A stretch of 64,000 bases of DNA from Alphaproteobacteria bacterium (GCA_015062335.1 SUUU01000002.1:52059-116058); one strand, 5' to 3'. Numbered from the stretch's first letter, positions 37,260 through 46,641 are shown. The notes: a model not told the origin generated them from the sequence alone. Translations and numbers: made by a program.

Positions 37260-38045
37260 ATGAAAAAATTATTACTGGGAATTATGGCTTCAGCTTTATT
37301 TCTTACGGGAAATACAGATGCAATGAAAAGCAAAAATGATTCGTTTCAAAAAGAAGTATTGGGAGATAACGAAAATATAATAATGAATAATATCTGCTCT
37401 CATGCAAACTCTATTAAAATAATCTTGAATGAAATGTTGGAAACAAATCACATATCAAAGGAAGAAAAAAAGCTGGTAAAAAACGCTATTAACGGTATTA
37501 AGCAAATAAATGACCTTTCTTCAAGGTTCGCAGAAGATAGCGGAACTTTCGGACTCACTATAGCGGAAAATCAAGCTCGAGGAAAAGGAATAGAAATCTT
37601 AAATTGTTTAACAACATTGATGAAAAACCCAACTATATCCAAAATGTTTAACGAAAGACTTACAGAAAAAATCAACGGTCTCAAATCAACATTGTCCATG
37701 CTGAACACAGAATTATCTAAAACAGAAGGAAAAACTCTTTCCGAAAAAGCTTCAAAATTTAGAAATACAGCTATTCTTTTACAAGAAGAACTCAATCAGA
37801 TAGCAACGCTTGCTACCACAGAGATCGGAATGTCCGTCGCATCGCAGCAATCAGCGATCACAGCGCCGGTAACAACAGAGGCAACCTCATTAGCCACACA
37901 GCAGATACAGACAACTTCTGCAGCGACAACTCCTGTTGTTCCATCTACACTAACGTCGACAACATCAACTGTTACTTCTACGGCTACGCCACAATCTCAA
38001 CCTTCTGTTCAAACGACGCAAGGCAGGAGGGGACGTCGTCGCTAG
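37260..38045 (+). CDS. Exported protein with Thr/Ser-rich tail and Arg-rich end
   Basis: No family is recognised. The 261-residue product has AAGGAGAAG before the ATG and a signal peptide MKKLLLGIMASALFLTGNTDA. Residues about 25-190 look helical (IKIILNEMLETNHISKEEKKLVKNAI, INGLKSTLSMLNTEL). Residues about 200-250 are low-complexity Thr/Ser/Ala/Gln/Pro (for example TSTTSTVTSTATPQ), and the last residues are GRRGRRR. The tail resembles flexible linkers of surface or secreted proteins and ends in a basic cluster. A good terminator follows. It is divergent from vgrG and may relate to that module, but this is only position. Confidence 0.7.
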   Translation: MKKLLLGIMASALFLTGNTDAMKSKNDSFQKEVLGDNENIIMNNICSHANSIKIILNEMLETNHISKEEKKLVKNAINGIKQINDLSSRFAEDSGTFGLTIAENQARGKGIEILNCLTTLMKNPTISKMFNERLTEKINGLKSTLSMLNTELSKTEGKTLSEKASKFRNTAILLQEELNQIATLATTEIGMSVASQQSAITAPVTTEATSLATQQIQTTSAATTPVVPSTLTSTTSTVTSTATPQSQPSVQTTQGRRGRRR

Positions 38046-38071
38046 GCGTTTTCACCATCAGTATTTATACT

Positions 38072-38110
38072 AAGCACCTCTTTTTTAGGAGAGGTGCTTC
38101 ACTTGTTTTT
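38072..38110 (+). terminator. Rho-independent terminator
   Basis: AAGCACCTC (38072-38080) pairs perfectly with GAGGTGCTT (38091-38099) around a ten-base loop, with a T-rich stretch following. It ends the transcript of the Thr-rich exported protein. Confidence 0.8.
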
Positions 38111-38214
38111 CTTAAAAATTTCACCTGAAAGATAGCGTAACAAAAATTATCTATTTAATCTTCTATAAAATATCATAACTTGATATCATGACACGGTTTT
38201 GTGGAAATCGAATT

Positions 38215-39471
38215 ATGAAAAAAATAATTATAGCATTATCGATTTGCTCTATCTTTTGCGGTGATAACACAAATGTGAAAGCGAAAAACAATAAAGCATC
38301 AATATCAAAATCCGATAGCTATGCTAAAGGTTATAAAAAGAAACAACTTAAAAGAACTATCCAAGATTCATTCACGGAAGCCGCCCAAGCGATTTTGATC
38401 GATTTTGATACAGGAGAAACGCTGTATGAACTCAATAGCAACACTGTTTGTACTCCATCCTCAATGACAAAGCTAATGACTCTGTATATCCTTTTTGAAG
38501 CTATTAAATTTGGAAGAATAACCCTGGATGACGAATGGTTAGTAAGTGAACAAGCACAGCGAATGGAAGGATCTCGTAGTTTTTTTAAAGCAGGAACAAC
38601 AGCAAAGGTCGAAGATTTAATCAGGAGTATTATCGTTCACTCCGGCAACGACGCATGTATTATCGCAGCTGAAGGACTATATGGAGATGAAAGCCTCTTT
38701 ACTGAAGAAATGAATCGGAAAAAAGAAATATTTGGATTAAAAAATACTCACTTTACAAACTCAACAGGATTACCTGACAATCAACATTACTCAACCGTAT
38801 CAGACATCGCCGTTATCGCGCGACGAATCATTCAAGACTTCCCCGAGTATTATCACTATTTTGCAGAAAAAACATTTACCGTAAATGGAATTACCCAGCA
38901 AAACCGAAATACGTTGTTGGGAAATTCAATGGGAGTTGATGGGTTAAAAACGGGTCACACAAATGCGGGAGGATACGGACTAGTTGCATCTACGAATATT
39001 AACAATAAGAGAATGATAGCGGTAGTAAATGGTTGCAAGAGCATGAAATCAAGAGCTTTTTCTGCTAACAAATTACTGGCATTCGGATATAAAGCTTTTA
39101 TCAGATTGCGCCCTATAATTGCATGGAAGCCTATTTCTTCAATAAAAGTCTGGTTAGGAAATAAGCCAGAAGTTGATGTTTGTCTAGAAGAGAATTTAAC
39201 AATCTCTATTCCGAAAAAATATCAAGACTCGATAAAAGTTGAAGCAAAAATGGTTGAGCCCATTGAAGCTCCGATAAAAGCGGGCACGAAAGTCGGAACC
39301 CTTATTTATCGATATGAAGGATTTCAATCCAAACCATATGATTTATTAGCGATTGAAGATATAGATAAAGCGCCAGTATTTCAAAGAATAAAATCAACTA
39401 TCAATTATTTAATTTTCGGAAATTCCGAAAGAAACACGCATTCAGGTAGCCATGCCCATGGTACAAAATAA
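38215..39471 (+). CDS. dacC: D-alanyl-D-alanine carboxypeptidase (PBP5/DacA type)
   Basis: This periplasmic enzyme trims the terminal D-Ala of peptidoglycan side chains. The 418 residues start at the ATG at 38215 with a signal peptide MKKIIIALSICSIFCG; an ATG at 38188 adds nine residues without benefit. The serine active-site motifs are intact: SMTK with Ser83, SGN at about 143-145 and KTG at 245-247 (GLKTGHTNAGGYGL). A C-terminal beta domain follows (about 305-390: VWLGNKPEVDVCLEENLTISIPK). Its 3' end overlaps tmk by 20 bases. Confidence 0.93.
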   Translation: MKKIIIALSICSIFCGDNTNVKAKNNKASISKSDSYAKGYKKKQLKRTIQDSFTEAAQAILIDFDTGETLYELNSNTVCTPSSMTKLMTLYILFEAIKFGRITLDDEWLVSEQAQRMEGSRSFFKAGTTAKVEDLIRSIIVHSGNDACIIAAEGLYGDESLFTEEMNRKKEIFGLKNTHFTNSTGLPDNQHYSTVSDIAVIARRIIQDFPEYYHYFAEKTFTVNGITQQNRNTLLGNSMGVDGLKTGHTNAGGYGLVASTNINNKRMIAVVNGCKSMKSRAFSANKLLAFGYKAFIRLRPIIAWKPISSIKVWLGNKPEVDVCLEENLTISIPKKYQDSIKVEAKMVEPIEAPIKAGTKVGTLIYRYEGFQSKPYDLLAIEDIDKAPVFQRIKSTINYLIFGNSERNTHSGSHAHGTK

Positions 39472-40102
39472 TAAAGGTTTTTTTATATCTTTTGAAGGAG
39501 CGGATGGAACAGGAAAAACGACACAAATTCGGATACTTTCTCAACGTTTGACAGACCAAGACTACAAAGTTCATGTCACTCGAGAACCAGGAGGAAGTGA
39601 ATTAGCAGAAAATATTCGCACAATATTAAAATCTGCCAAGAATATAGATTCTATCTCCGAAGTATTATTAATGTTCGCTGCTAGGCGATCACATTTTGTA
39701 GAAACAATTCAACCATTGTTGCAACAGGGTTATATAGTAATTTCCGACAGATTCTATGATTCATCTCTCGTATATCAGGGATTACTAAAAAATGTTCCGA
39801 TAAATCAAATTATGGTCTTAAAGCGCTTGGCTATTGGAGATTTTGAGCCTGATTTAACATTAATTTTGGATATTGATGCAGAAACGGCAATGTCAAGGGC
39901 TGAATCCAGGAAAACTTCACAAGATGATACATATGATTCAATGTCGCTCGAATCCTTTGAAAAAGTACGACAGGGATTTTTACGATTGGTCCAAATTTTT
40001 GAGGACAGAACGCATATCGTTAATGCATCAGGAACCGTTTTGGGAATATCTCAAAAAATTTATAAAATAGTTCAAAAATCACTGAACTTTGAGAATTATT
40101 AA
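39452..40102 (+). CDS. tmk: Thymidylate kinase
   Basis: Tmk phosphorylates dTMP to dTDP. The 216 residues contain the P-loop FISFEGADGTGKTTQI, the DR(E/Y) motif VTREPGGSELAENIR, VISDRFYDSSLVYQG and a lid region with SRAESRKTSQDD. It overlaps the carboxypeptidase gene by 20 bases and the convergent lipoprotein gene by four. dacC-tmk adjacency is known in alphaproteobacteria, where holB often follows; holB is not here. Confidence 0.96.
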   Translation: MPMVQNNKGFFISFEGADGTGKTTQIRILSQRLTDQDYKVHVTREPGGSELAENIRTILKSAKNIDSISEVLLMFAARRSHFVETIQPLLQQGYIVISDRFYDSSLVYQGLLKNVPINQIMVLKRLAIGDFEPDLTLILDIDAETAMSRAESRKTSQDDTYDSMSLESFEKVRQGFLRLVQIFEDRTHIVNASGTVLGISQKIYKIVQKSLNFENY

Positions 40103-40674
40103 TTATCGGCCTGCTTATTTTTATCATTAGTATCTAACTGAATACCCTCACTTTTAGCGATTTCATTTTTGTATGCTTGTGCTACATAACGGGTATCATC
40201 AAAAATTCTGGATGAAACATAAAATGAAGAAACCAAGCAAATGATAAGTCTATATTTTCCTATCCTTTCTTCAAAAGCAATTCTTGTTCTACCGCAAGCT
40301 CCAGAAAAATATTTCTCGCCTATAGATAAGCTTGGATCAGAATCATCACTTGATGAAGAAAACTTGAACTGCAGATTTTTACATTTGCCTTCAACAATTT
40401 TCAAATTTTCCGGCAATAAATCTTCTTCGTCATCATCGGTATCTTGCGTATTTTGCACAAAAACAAAAATAACAGTATCTGAATCATTAAAACTCGTGCC
40501 TCTAGGCCACAATACTCCTATCAAACCATTAGTTCCTCGTAAGGTCTTATATCCCCACCCAAGAGGTGAGTCGATTACAAACTTATTCTGTTCATCAACA
40601 GGTGGCGTGTAAATCTGCTTACATCCTACAATATCAATCAAACAAATGAGAAAAACCAACCATAAGTTCTTCAT
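40099..40674 (-). CDS. Putative lipoprotein of unknown function
   Basis: The 191-residue product has a lipoprotein signal: MKNLWLVFLICLIDIVGC with a lipobox-type IVGC ending at residue 18. The mature part has SPLGWGYKTLRGTNGLIGVLWPRGTSFNDSDTVIFVFVQN and an acidic stretch DTDDDEEDL. A two-cysteine segment (GKCKNLQF, GACGRTRIAF) could form a disulfide. I do not recognise a family. AAGGAGAAAG precedes the start. The gene is divergent from the patatin gene and its end overlaps tmk by four bases. Confidence 0.7.
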   Translation of the reverse strand: MKNLWLVFLICLIDIVGCKQIYTPPVDEQNKFVIDSPLGWGYKTLRGTNGLIGVLWPRGTSFNDSDTVIFVFVQNTQDTDDDEEDLLPENLKIVEGKCKNLQFKFSSSSDDSDPSLSIGEKYFSGACGRTRIAFEERIGKYRLIICLVSSFYVSSRIFDDTRYVAQAYKNEIAKSEGIQLDTNDKNKQADN

Positions 40675-40805
40675 ACTTTCTCCTTTTCATTGATATGTTA
40701 CCATCTAAAAGAAAATAAAAAGTTAAAAAAATACATATTTCACCTCCATAAATTAATAAAAAATTAACCTTTTTTTGATATTTATAGTCAAAAATGGAGG
40801 GAAAT

Positions 40806-42296
40806 ATGATAAAATTTAGTACAATCATATTTAGTGTATTCCTTGTTTTTGAAAGTTGTTTGGCCACTATTTCGTTTGAACGAAATATCGAAAATCCAAC
40901 CATTAATTCTTCTAGACGACAAAGAATAAATATCTCAATTTCTGATAGTAGCTTACCTCAATTGATTACAGTTAATGACGAGCCATCCATTTTGTATGCA
41001 AATGATATTGTTTATAATATTGAGAGAAATCAAAACCCTATTTTACGTTGGGAAGAATTGACAAATTATGATCCTTACATGAATACACGATTTGACAACA
41101 ATGACAGACTTATAAGATCGAGTATTTCTCAACCTAACGGCTTGTATACCCCGGACTCAACTCTCACTATCGAAAGGGATCTAAGGACTCCCGAACATGT
41201 CACATTTACCCAACCGACAGGTGATGCTGATTTATTCTACAGTATGCAGGGAAGAGCTGCAAGAATTATTTCAATTGATGGAGGAGGCATACGAGGCTTA
41301 ATTCCCGTTACATGGTTATCCAAACTAGAAAGCGAGATGAGGGAAAAGAGTATAAGCGATACTTTTCATATGTTTGCAGGAACCTCAACCGGCGGCATAT
41401 TAGCTGCCGGATACAATATTCCGGATGCTATCAACCCTAGACGACCAAAATACAACTCCACAGATTTGCAAACTCTTTATCTGGAAAAGGGCGCAGAAAT
41501 TTTTACTAGAAAATTTGGACATTTGGGGGGAATAGGAGGACCCAAATATCAATCTGAAAATGCATATGCTGTTTTTTCAGAACTAGTAGGAAACACCAAA
41601 TTATCAGAATTATCAAACGATGTCTTAATTCCTTGGTACAATATTGAAGCAAGACAAACCCGATTTTTCAAAAATTATGTAGCTCGACTTCCACAAAAAA
41701 ACGTGGCTTCCGATTATTACGTGAGAGATGTTCTCGCTGCGACTTCGGCTGCTCCAACTTATTTTAAGTCCAGGGAAATACGTACAGTAGACGAAATACA
41801 GAGGGGCGTTTCAACATCAACTCATGCCGTTGATGGAGGGTTGGGATGTAATAATCCTGTCATGTGCGCATTTACCGATGCAAACAAAATTTACCCAAAA
41901 GCAGAAACTCTTTTCGTTTTGCGGATGGGGACAGGGAAATATACTGACCATAGCAATCCTTATTATGGATTTGAATGGATATCTCACATAACTGATATTT
42001 TAATGGGAAGCAACTCCGAAATGGGGCTCTATTCGTTAAAAAACAACGGAACAATCTATAACAAAAGAGTAATTTATTGCGATTTACAAATAGAATTACC
42101 AAAAGAAAACAGCGCAATGGATAACGTCGATCCTAATAATATGAATCGATTAAAGGGTCTTGCCACAGAAGACAGCGATATCGTCAGAAAAATCGAACTA
42201 ATCGCTCCAGCGTTAAGTTTACCTAAAACACCGAGACAAAATTTAGTACTACAAAACGGAGAAACCATAACAAATAACTTCTATCAAATATTATAA
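40806..42296 (+). CDS. Exported patatin-like phospholipase
   Basis: This is a 496-residue patatin-family lipid acyl hydrolase with a signal peptide (MIKFSTIIFSVFLVFESCLA). ATG 40806 is chosen for GGAGGG just upstream. The oxyanion loop is DGGGIRG (158-164), the nucleophile elbow GTSTG has Ser194, and the acid is Asp343 in VDGGLGCNNP. So the Ser-Asp dyad is complete. About 150 residues precede the catalytic domain and are of unknown role. Patatin enzymes are frequent effectors of intracellular bacteria that act on host membranes. Whether it leaves the cell by the type VI-like module nearby or another route is unknown. Confidence 0.93.
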   Translation: MIKFSTIIFSVFLVFESCLATISFERNIENPTINSSRRQRINISISDSSLPQLITVNDEPSILYANDIVYNIERNQNPILRWEELTNYDPYMNTRFDNNDRLIRSSISQPNGLYTPDSTLTIERDLRTPEHVTFTQPTGDADLFYSMQGRAARIISIDGGGIRGLIPVTWLSKLESEMREKSISDTFHMFAGTSTGGILAAGYNIPDAINPRRPKYNSTDLQTLYLEKGAEIFTRKFGHLGGIGGPKYQSENAYAVFSELVGNTKLSELSNDVLIPWYNIEARQTRFFKNYVARLPQKNVASDYYVRDVLAATSAAPTYFKSREIRTVDEIQRGVSTSTHAVDGGLGCNNPVMCAFTDANKIYPKAETLFVLRMGTGKYTDHSNPYYGFEWISHITDILMGSNSEMGLYSLKNNGTIYNKRVIYCDLQIELPKENSAMDNVDPNNMNRLKGLATEDSDIVRKIELIAPALSLPKTPRQNLVLQNGETITNNFYQIL

Positions 42297-42314
42297 TGTC
42301 TAATTCTTCTTTCA

Positions 42315-42358
42315 CTTTAACAGACCGAATCATTGAAAAATGATTCGATCTGCTAAAG
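42315..42358. terminator. Bidirectional terminator between convergent genes
   Basis: A long near-perfect hairpin: CGAATCATT (42326-42334) pairs with AATGATTCG, and the stem extends outward with a few mismatches through CAGA/TCTG to CTTTA/TAAAG. It lies between the stops of the patatin gene (42296, plus) and the histidine-phosphatase-like gene (42360, minus). Confidence 0.7.
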
Positions 42359-42359
42359 T

Positions 42360-43133
42360 TTAATCGACGCAATTTTCAATATTAAACAGTGCGGAAACTT
42401 CTGACGAAGCTATCACTATTTTGTCCGCAAATGGAAATGATATTGTCTTGCAATCTATATCGTATTTAAACGGTATTACATCTAAATTAGAGATTGAAAA
42501 AAATGTGCTGGAATAATCACTTATTCCCCATTTCAAAAACCAATTCATCGCACAAGTACTACTACAGATGCCGATTGTTGTATTAGGCTGTGCAACAAGT
42601 TCGATTCCTAGCAACATTCTATTAATGACCTCTTCTCCTGTCTCGACACCTTCAATTTTGTAATTAGGATTCATATTCATTTTTATAAATTCAGGATCTT
42701 TCTTTACTTCTTCGCGATTTCTCCCCTCAAATAATCCCAAATTTTGTTCTTGAAACAACCAGGATCCATCTATCACTGCGCTTCCAGATCGCAAAAACTC
42801 ACAAGTTGTATAACTACGTTTCGAATTTCCGGTATATAAATAATCAAAACCCAAACTTTTTAATTTAATAATATTTGACTTATCATTGGAATCTAACACA
42901 CCTACATCGGCATCTAATGAACAACCCTGAACTATCCCTTTTCTGTTTAAACTAGTAGGCGCGTGCCTGAATATATAAAAATTTGTAACATTTTTTCCTT
43001 TGATTTGATCTGATATTTTTATCTCGCTTAATCTATTTTTCGCACGTACTTCTGCCAACGATACCTGTGACAAATCCATTGCATCTGCCAAAAACCAAAT
43101 GATTGTTATTCCCATGACATAAATGTATCTCAT
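42360..43133 (-). CDS. Exported histidine-phosphatase-superfamily protein, one catalytic His missing
   Basis: The 257-residue product has an N-terminal hydrophobic segment (IYVMGITIIWFLADAM), probably a signal peptide. The phosphoglycerate-mutase-like core has FYIFRHAPTSLNRKGIVQG (catalytic RH present), a second Arg in TGNSKRSYTTCEFL and the acid region FQEQNLGLFEGRNREEV. The place of the second catalytic His (usually VSHG) reads GICSSTCAMN and has none. It may be an inactive relative or use another residue. The substrate is unknown. AGGAGGAAATTGAG stands before the start. It is convergent with the patatin gene. Confidence 0.82.
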   Translation of the reverse strand: MRYIYVMGITIIWFLADAMDLSQVSLAEVRAKNRLSEIKISDQIKGKNVTNFYIFRHAPTSLNRKGIVQGCSLDADVGVLDSNDKSNIIKLKSLGFDYLYTGNSKRSYTTCEFLRSGSAVIDGSWLFQEQNLGLFEGRNREEVKKDPEFIKMNMNPNYKIEGVETGEEVINRMLLGIELVAQPNTTIGICSSTCAMNWFLKWGISDYSSTFFSISNLDVIPFKYDIDCKTISFPFADKIVIASSEVSALFNIENCVD

Positions 43134-43318
43134 CTCAATTTCCTCCTTAATTCTTGCGAACTATAAGAGATAAATCATTAATTTAAACTTAATTTTTTGA
43201 TAAGAACAAAAAAATCAAAACACAACCACCGAGAAAAAACGTGTTTGAAAAACCTCAAATTTCGCAAAACAGCGCAATCACGCTTTCGACAGCACAAACA
43301 TAACGATAAATTAATTGC

Positions 43319-44059
43319 CTACTTGCCTCCTGCTTTATTTTTTGCTGCAACAACATCTTCAATATAAGCCACTTTTTCGTTCAGTTCTTCTCCCTCAAAA
43401 TCTTGAGCATAAATTTGCCTGGCCTTACTTATATTTCCCATCAATCCATATGCTAAAGCAAGGTTCGCCCTATATGTAGCATTAGCTCCCGGTAATGCAC
43501 AGGCACCTTCCAGATAAAAAACAGCATCCTTGTATTTATCACTTAACAACAATGATAAGCCTAAATTATTATACGCATCTATATATTTAGGATCCTTCGC
43601 TATAGCCATTTTATATAATCGTTGAGCGGCCTCATGATTCTGCCTGCTATCATACACCGCACCTAACGCATTTAGACAATCGACAGATGTTGATTTTTTA
43701 AACTCAGCCTCCGCTTTGTCGATTTCATTAGTCAGTAAATAAATTTTGCCCCGCAAATAATTTAACTGATCCTTATTTGCGTTGTATTCTTCTGCTTTTT
43801 TAAGATACTCTGTCGCAGCGTCCAACAACTTGATATCTATATATACCTCACTCAAACCGAGATAAATTTTAGCATTTTTTCCATCTATTTTTTTTGCTTG
43901 ATCATAAAAATTAATAGATGCTTCAGGATTTCCCGTTTCTCTTGCTTTTTGAGCCAAACGTATAAGCTTAGCAACATTATTATTGCTCCTGTAGGTATCC
44001 GTAGCACACCCAACTAACAGAAAAAACAAGCCCACCGAATACAAAAACTTTTTATTCAT
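43319..44059 (-). CDS. TPR-repeat lipoprotein (TadD/PilF-like)
   Basis: The 246-residue protein starts at the ATG at 44057-44059 (AAGGATAGAAGG upstream); a frame to 44089 would overlap the preceding gene. The N-terminus is a lipoprotein signal, NKKFLYSVGLFFLLVGC. About five TPR units follow (for example GNPEASINFYDQAKKIDGKNAKIYLGLSEVY, HEAAQRLYKMAIAKDPKYIDAYNNLGLSLL, then DAVFYLEGA). Layout matches TadD/PilF pilotin-like proteins, which help pilus or Tad assembly. If so it may be a distant partner of the TadG-like giant, but they are 33 kb apart. Confidence 0.82.
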   Translation of the reverse strand: MNKKFLYSVGLFFLLVGCATDTYRSNNNVAKLIRLAQKARETGNPEASINFYDQAKKIDGKNAKIYLGLSEVYIDIKLLDAATEYLKKAEEYNANKDQLNYLRGKIYLLTNEIDKAEAEFKKSTSVDCLNALGAVYDSRQNHEAAQRLYKMAIAKDPKYIDAYNNLGLSLLLSDKYKDAVFYLEGACALPGANATYRANLALAYGLMGNISKARQIYAQDFEGEELNEKVAYIEDVVAAKNKAGGK

Positions 44060-44078
44060 CCTTCTATCCTTTCCGTAA

Positions 44079-45206
44079 CTAGCGAACAATCGACCTACTA
44101 GGTCTTTCTACTAATCTATATAATATTTCCGTAACTAAAAATAGAGCCACAACGAAAATTAATAACTGACACCCTTCAAACCCCGTTTTAGAAAAAGACT
44201 CTTTCGGAAAATATATGGTGTTGGTAAACCAAACAACAAAATTCGCTAAAGTTAACTGACAGGCATAGAACGAAAAAGATCTAGATCCCAAATACTTTAG
44301 TATTTGATTACACCCAGGAAGATTCAAGCATCCCTCGCAAAAAATGCAACACATCACCGTTAATATAGCAGAACATGACGTGACGACATCACAATAAAAT
44401 ATTCTTAAATCAAGTATGACCGAAGGATAATACCACACAACAAACATTCCTAAGAGAACGGTTAATTTTGCTCCTAACTGCGAACAATTAATCCTAAAAC
44501 CACCCTTATATATGAAAGCAAAAAATGACCCAAAAAATATTTCTGCTAAATTATCAACCGTCCAATAATAATCATAATTCAAATGATAGTGACAACACGG
44601 ATTTACTACAAATAAAAATGATATGCCTCCAACTAATGAAACAATTGCCCGCTGATTATTCGTCTTACATAAAATAAGAACTAACGGCCATATCATGTAA
44701 AATAGCGATTCTACAGCCAATGTCCAAAGAGGCCCCAATCCGGCACAATACAAACGATCCGTTTCAGTGTAATAATCAACAGCGTTATTAAATACTCCGA
44801 ATAACACCTCAAATGGCACTTTACATAACGACGAAAAAACATTTTTATTGTCTTCACACAGTGACATAAACAGCCCACAAGCAACTATTACAGAGATAAC
44901 AACAGGAAATATCCTAAAAAACCGTTTCTTGTAAAAAGTAACCAACCAATCCTTTGCTTGAACTATCTTGCTTAGAAAATCTCCAGACAATTCATTTATC
45001 TTGTCGTACAACGAAAAAGTAATAACGAAGCCTGAGATAGCGAAAAAAACGGCAACTCCACCACTACCTATCGCAAGCCATCTGGGAAGCAAATCAATTA
45101 ACGTCTGATACGGACACAACCAATAAATGTGTTGGAATAAAACAAGAATACAAGCCAGTGCTCTAAGCTTCTCAATATCTTCAAAAAATTTCTTTTCATG
45201 CTGCAT
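44079..45206 (-). CDS. Membrane acyltransferase, family 3 (OafA/NolL-like)
   Basis: The 375-residue protein has about ten membrane helices and the acyltransferase-3 N-terminus: IEKLRALACILVLFQHIYWLCP with the conserved Arg and His, then GGVAVFFAISGFVITFSL and YKKRFFRIFPVV. GLGPLWTLAVESLFYMIWPL holds the conserved W-x-L-x-x-E. Such enzymes O-acylate surface polysaccharides or LPS. It lies three bases after ffh on the same strand and 19 bases before the TPR lipoprotein gene. Confidence 0.9.
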   Translation of the reverse strand: MQHEKKFFEDIEKLRALACILVLFQHIYWLCPYQTLIDLLPRWLAIGSGGVAVFFAISGFVITFSLYDKINELSGDFLSKIVQAKDWLVTFYKKRFFRIFPVVISVIVACGLFMSLCEDNKNVFSSLCKVPFEVLFGVFNNAVDYYTETDRLYCAGLGPLWTLAVESLFYMIWPLVLILCKTNNQRAIVSLVGGISFLFVVNPCCHYHLNYDYYWTVDNLAEIFFGSFFAFIYKGGFRINCSQLGAKLTVLLGMFVVWYYPSVILDLRIFYCDVVTSCSAILTVMCCIFCEGCLNLPGCNQILKYLGSRSFSFYACQLTLANFVVWFTNTIYFPKESFSKTGFEGCQLLIFVVALFLVTEILYRLVERPSRSIVR

Positions 45207-45208
45207 AT

Positions 45209-46543
45209 CTATCTCCTAAATGATCCTAACATTTTTGCAAAACCTCCGCTTTTTACTTGCTTGAACAAAGTTAAAACAGCCTCGTATTGCTTAATAAGTC
45301 TATTTACTTCCTGCACCGATGTGCCAGATCCATTTGCAATTCTTTTGCGTCTGGAACCGTTCAATATTTTGTAATTATTTCGTTCTTTCCTAGTCATGGA
45401 TCTTACAATTGCTACACTTCTAGCAATAGTATTATCCGAAATTCCTTGTTCATCCATTGCTTTCTCAATCATCTGACTTTTCGGAAGCATTTTTACTATT
45501 CCTTTCAACCCTCCAAGTTTGGACATCCTTTCCATCTGTTTGGCGTAATCATCTAAAGTAAAAATTCCCTCCTGCATTTTTTTTGCTTCAGCTAACGCTT
45601 CTTCCTCAGAAATTGCCTCTTGAGCCTTTTCTACTAATGATACGACATCTCCCATGCCGAGTAATCGACCGGCGATTCTTTCCGCATCGAAAATCTCAAG
45701 ATTATCCAAATGCTCTCCCGTACCAAGGAATTTAATAGGACATCCTGTAACACTCCGCATTGATAGTGCCACACCACCACGAGCATCTCCATCTACTTGA
45801 GTCAAAATGACTCCTGTAATATTTAAAACTTCAGAAAATTTTGCTGCAACATTAAGTGCTTCTTGTCCCGTCATAATGTTTGCCACCAACAATATTTCGT
45901 CAGGCTGAATGATGTCCTTGATATCTCGCAGCTCATCCATTTTTATTTCATCAATGTGTAGTCTTCCCGCCGTATCAACAATTAGCACATCAGCCTCATT
46001 TTGACGAAGGTTTTTCATAGCATTTTTCGATATTTCTACAGCGGAAAGATTTAAATCATCTGTCGACTGATCAAAAACAGCACCCGAAACTTTTTCTGAC
46101 AATATCTTTAACTGATCAATTGCCGCAGGACGATAAATATCGGTAGATACAACGTATGCCTTCTTATTTTTCTTGGAAAAAAAGTTTGCTAACTTCCCTA
46201 CTGTGGTTGTCTTTCCAGCCCCCTGCAATCCAACCATCATAATTTTATATGGCCGCTTTCTTAGTTCCAAAACCTCAGATTTTCCCAGAAGCTCAACAAT
46301 ATAATCATGAACTATTTTAACAACCATCTGCCCCGGAGAAACAGATTTTAAAACTTGTTGACCTATCGCTTTTTGTTTCACTTCTGAAATAAATTTGCGA
46401 GCAACATCCAGGGAAACATCGGCCTCTAACAATGTCATCCGAATCTCCCTCAAGGCGACATCCACATCGGACTCCCTTAAAATTCCACTACCTCGCAAAC
46501 GATCGAAAATTCCCGAAATCTTTTCAGTAAATGAATCAAACAC
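45209..46543 (-). CDS. ffh: Signal recognition particle protein Ffh
   Basis: Ffh is the SRP GTPase that targets membrane proteins. I choose the GTG at 46541-46543 (444 residues), giving the family start FDSFTEKISGIFDRLRG; AGGGG stands before it. N domain: ALREIRMTLLEADVSLDVARKFI. G domain: MVGLQGAGKTTTVGKLA, DIYRPAAIDQL, VDTAGRLHIDE, TQVDGDARGG and FLGTGEHLDNLEIFD. M domain: LDDYAKQMERMSKLGG and RSMTRKERNNYKILNGSRRKRIANGSG with the RNA-binding helix. It is shorter at the C-terminus than many, but complete. Confidence 0.96.
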   Translation of the reverse strand: MFDSFTEKISGIFDRLRGSGILRESDVDVALREIRMTLLEADVSLDVARKFISEVKQKAIGQQVLKSVSPGQMVVKIVHDYIVELLGKSEVLELRKRPYKIMMVGLQGAGKTTTVGKLANFFSKKNKKAYVVSTDIYRPAAIDQLKILSEKVSGAVFDQSTDDLNLSAVEISKNAMKNLRQNEADVLIVDTAGRLHIDEIKMDELRDIKDIIQPDEILLVANIMTGQEALNVAAKFSEVLNITGVILTQVDGDARGGVALSMRSVTGCPIKFLGTGEHLDNLEIFDAERIAGRLLGMGDVVSLVEKAQEAISEEEALAEAKKMQEGIFTLDDYAKQMERMSKLGGLKGIVKMLPKSQMIEKAMDEQGISDNTIARSVAIVRSMTRKERNNYKILNGSRRKRIANGSGTSVQEVNRLIKQYEAVLTLFKQVKSGGFAKMLGSFRR

Positions 46544-46641
46544 TCTCAAAACCCCTGCAAAACATCGCCATTGTATCATGACTGTTGCTAATTTGCCAAA
46601 TTTAATATAATAGTTTTGTGATATTTACGTACATATTGAAC

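Noticed and set aside
43134-43318. Possible small gene or RNA between the histidine-phosphatase-like and TPR lipoprotein genes
   Set aside because: The 185 bases are AT-rich without a convincing frame, tRNA fold or strong hairpin.
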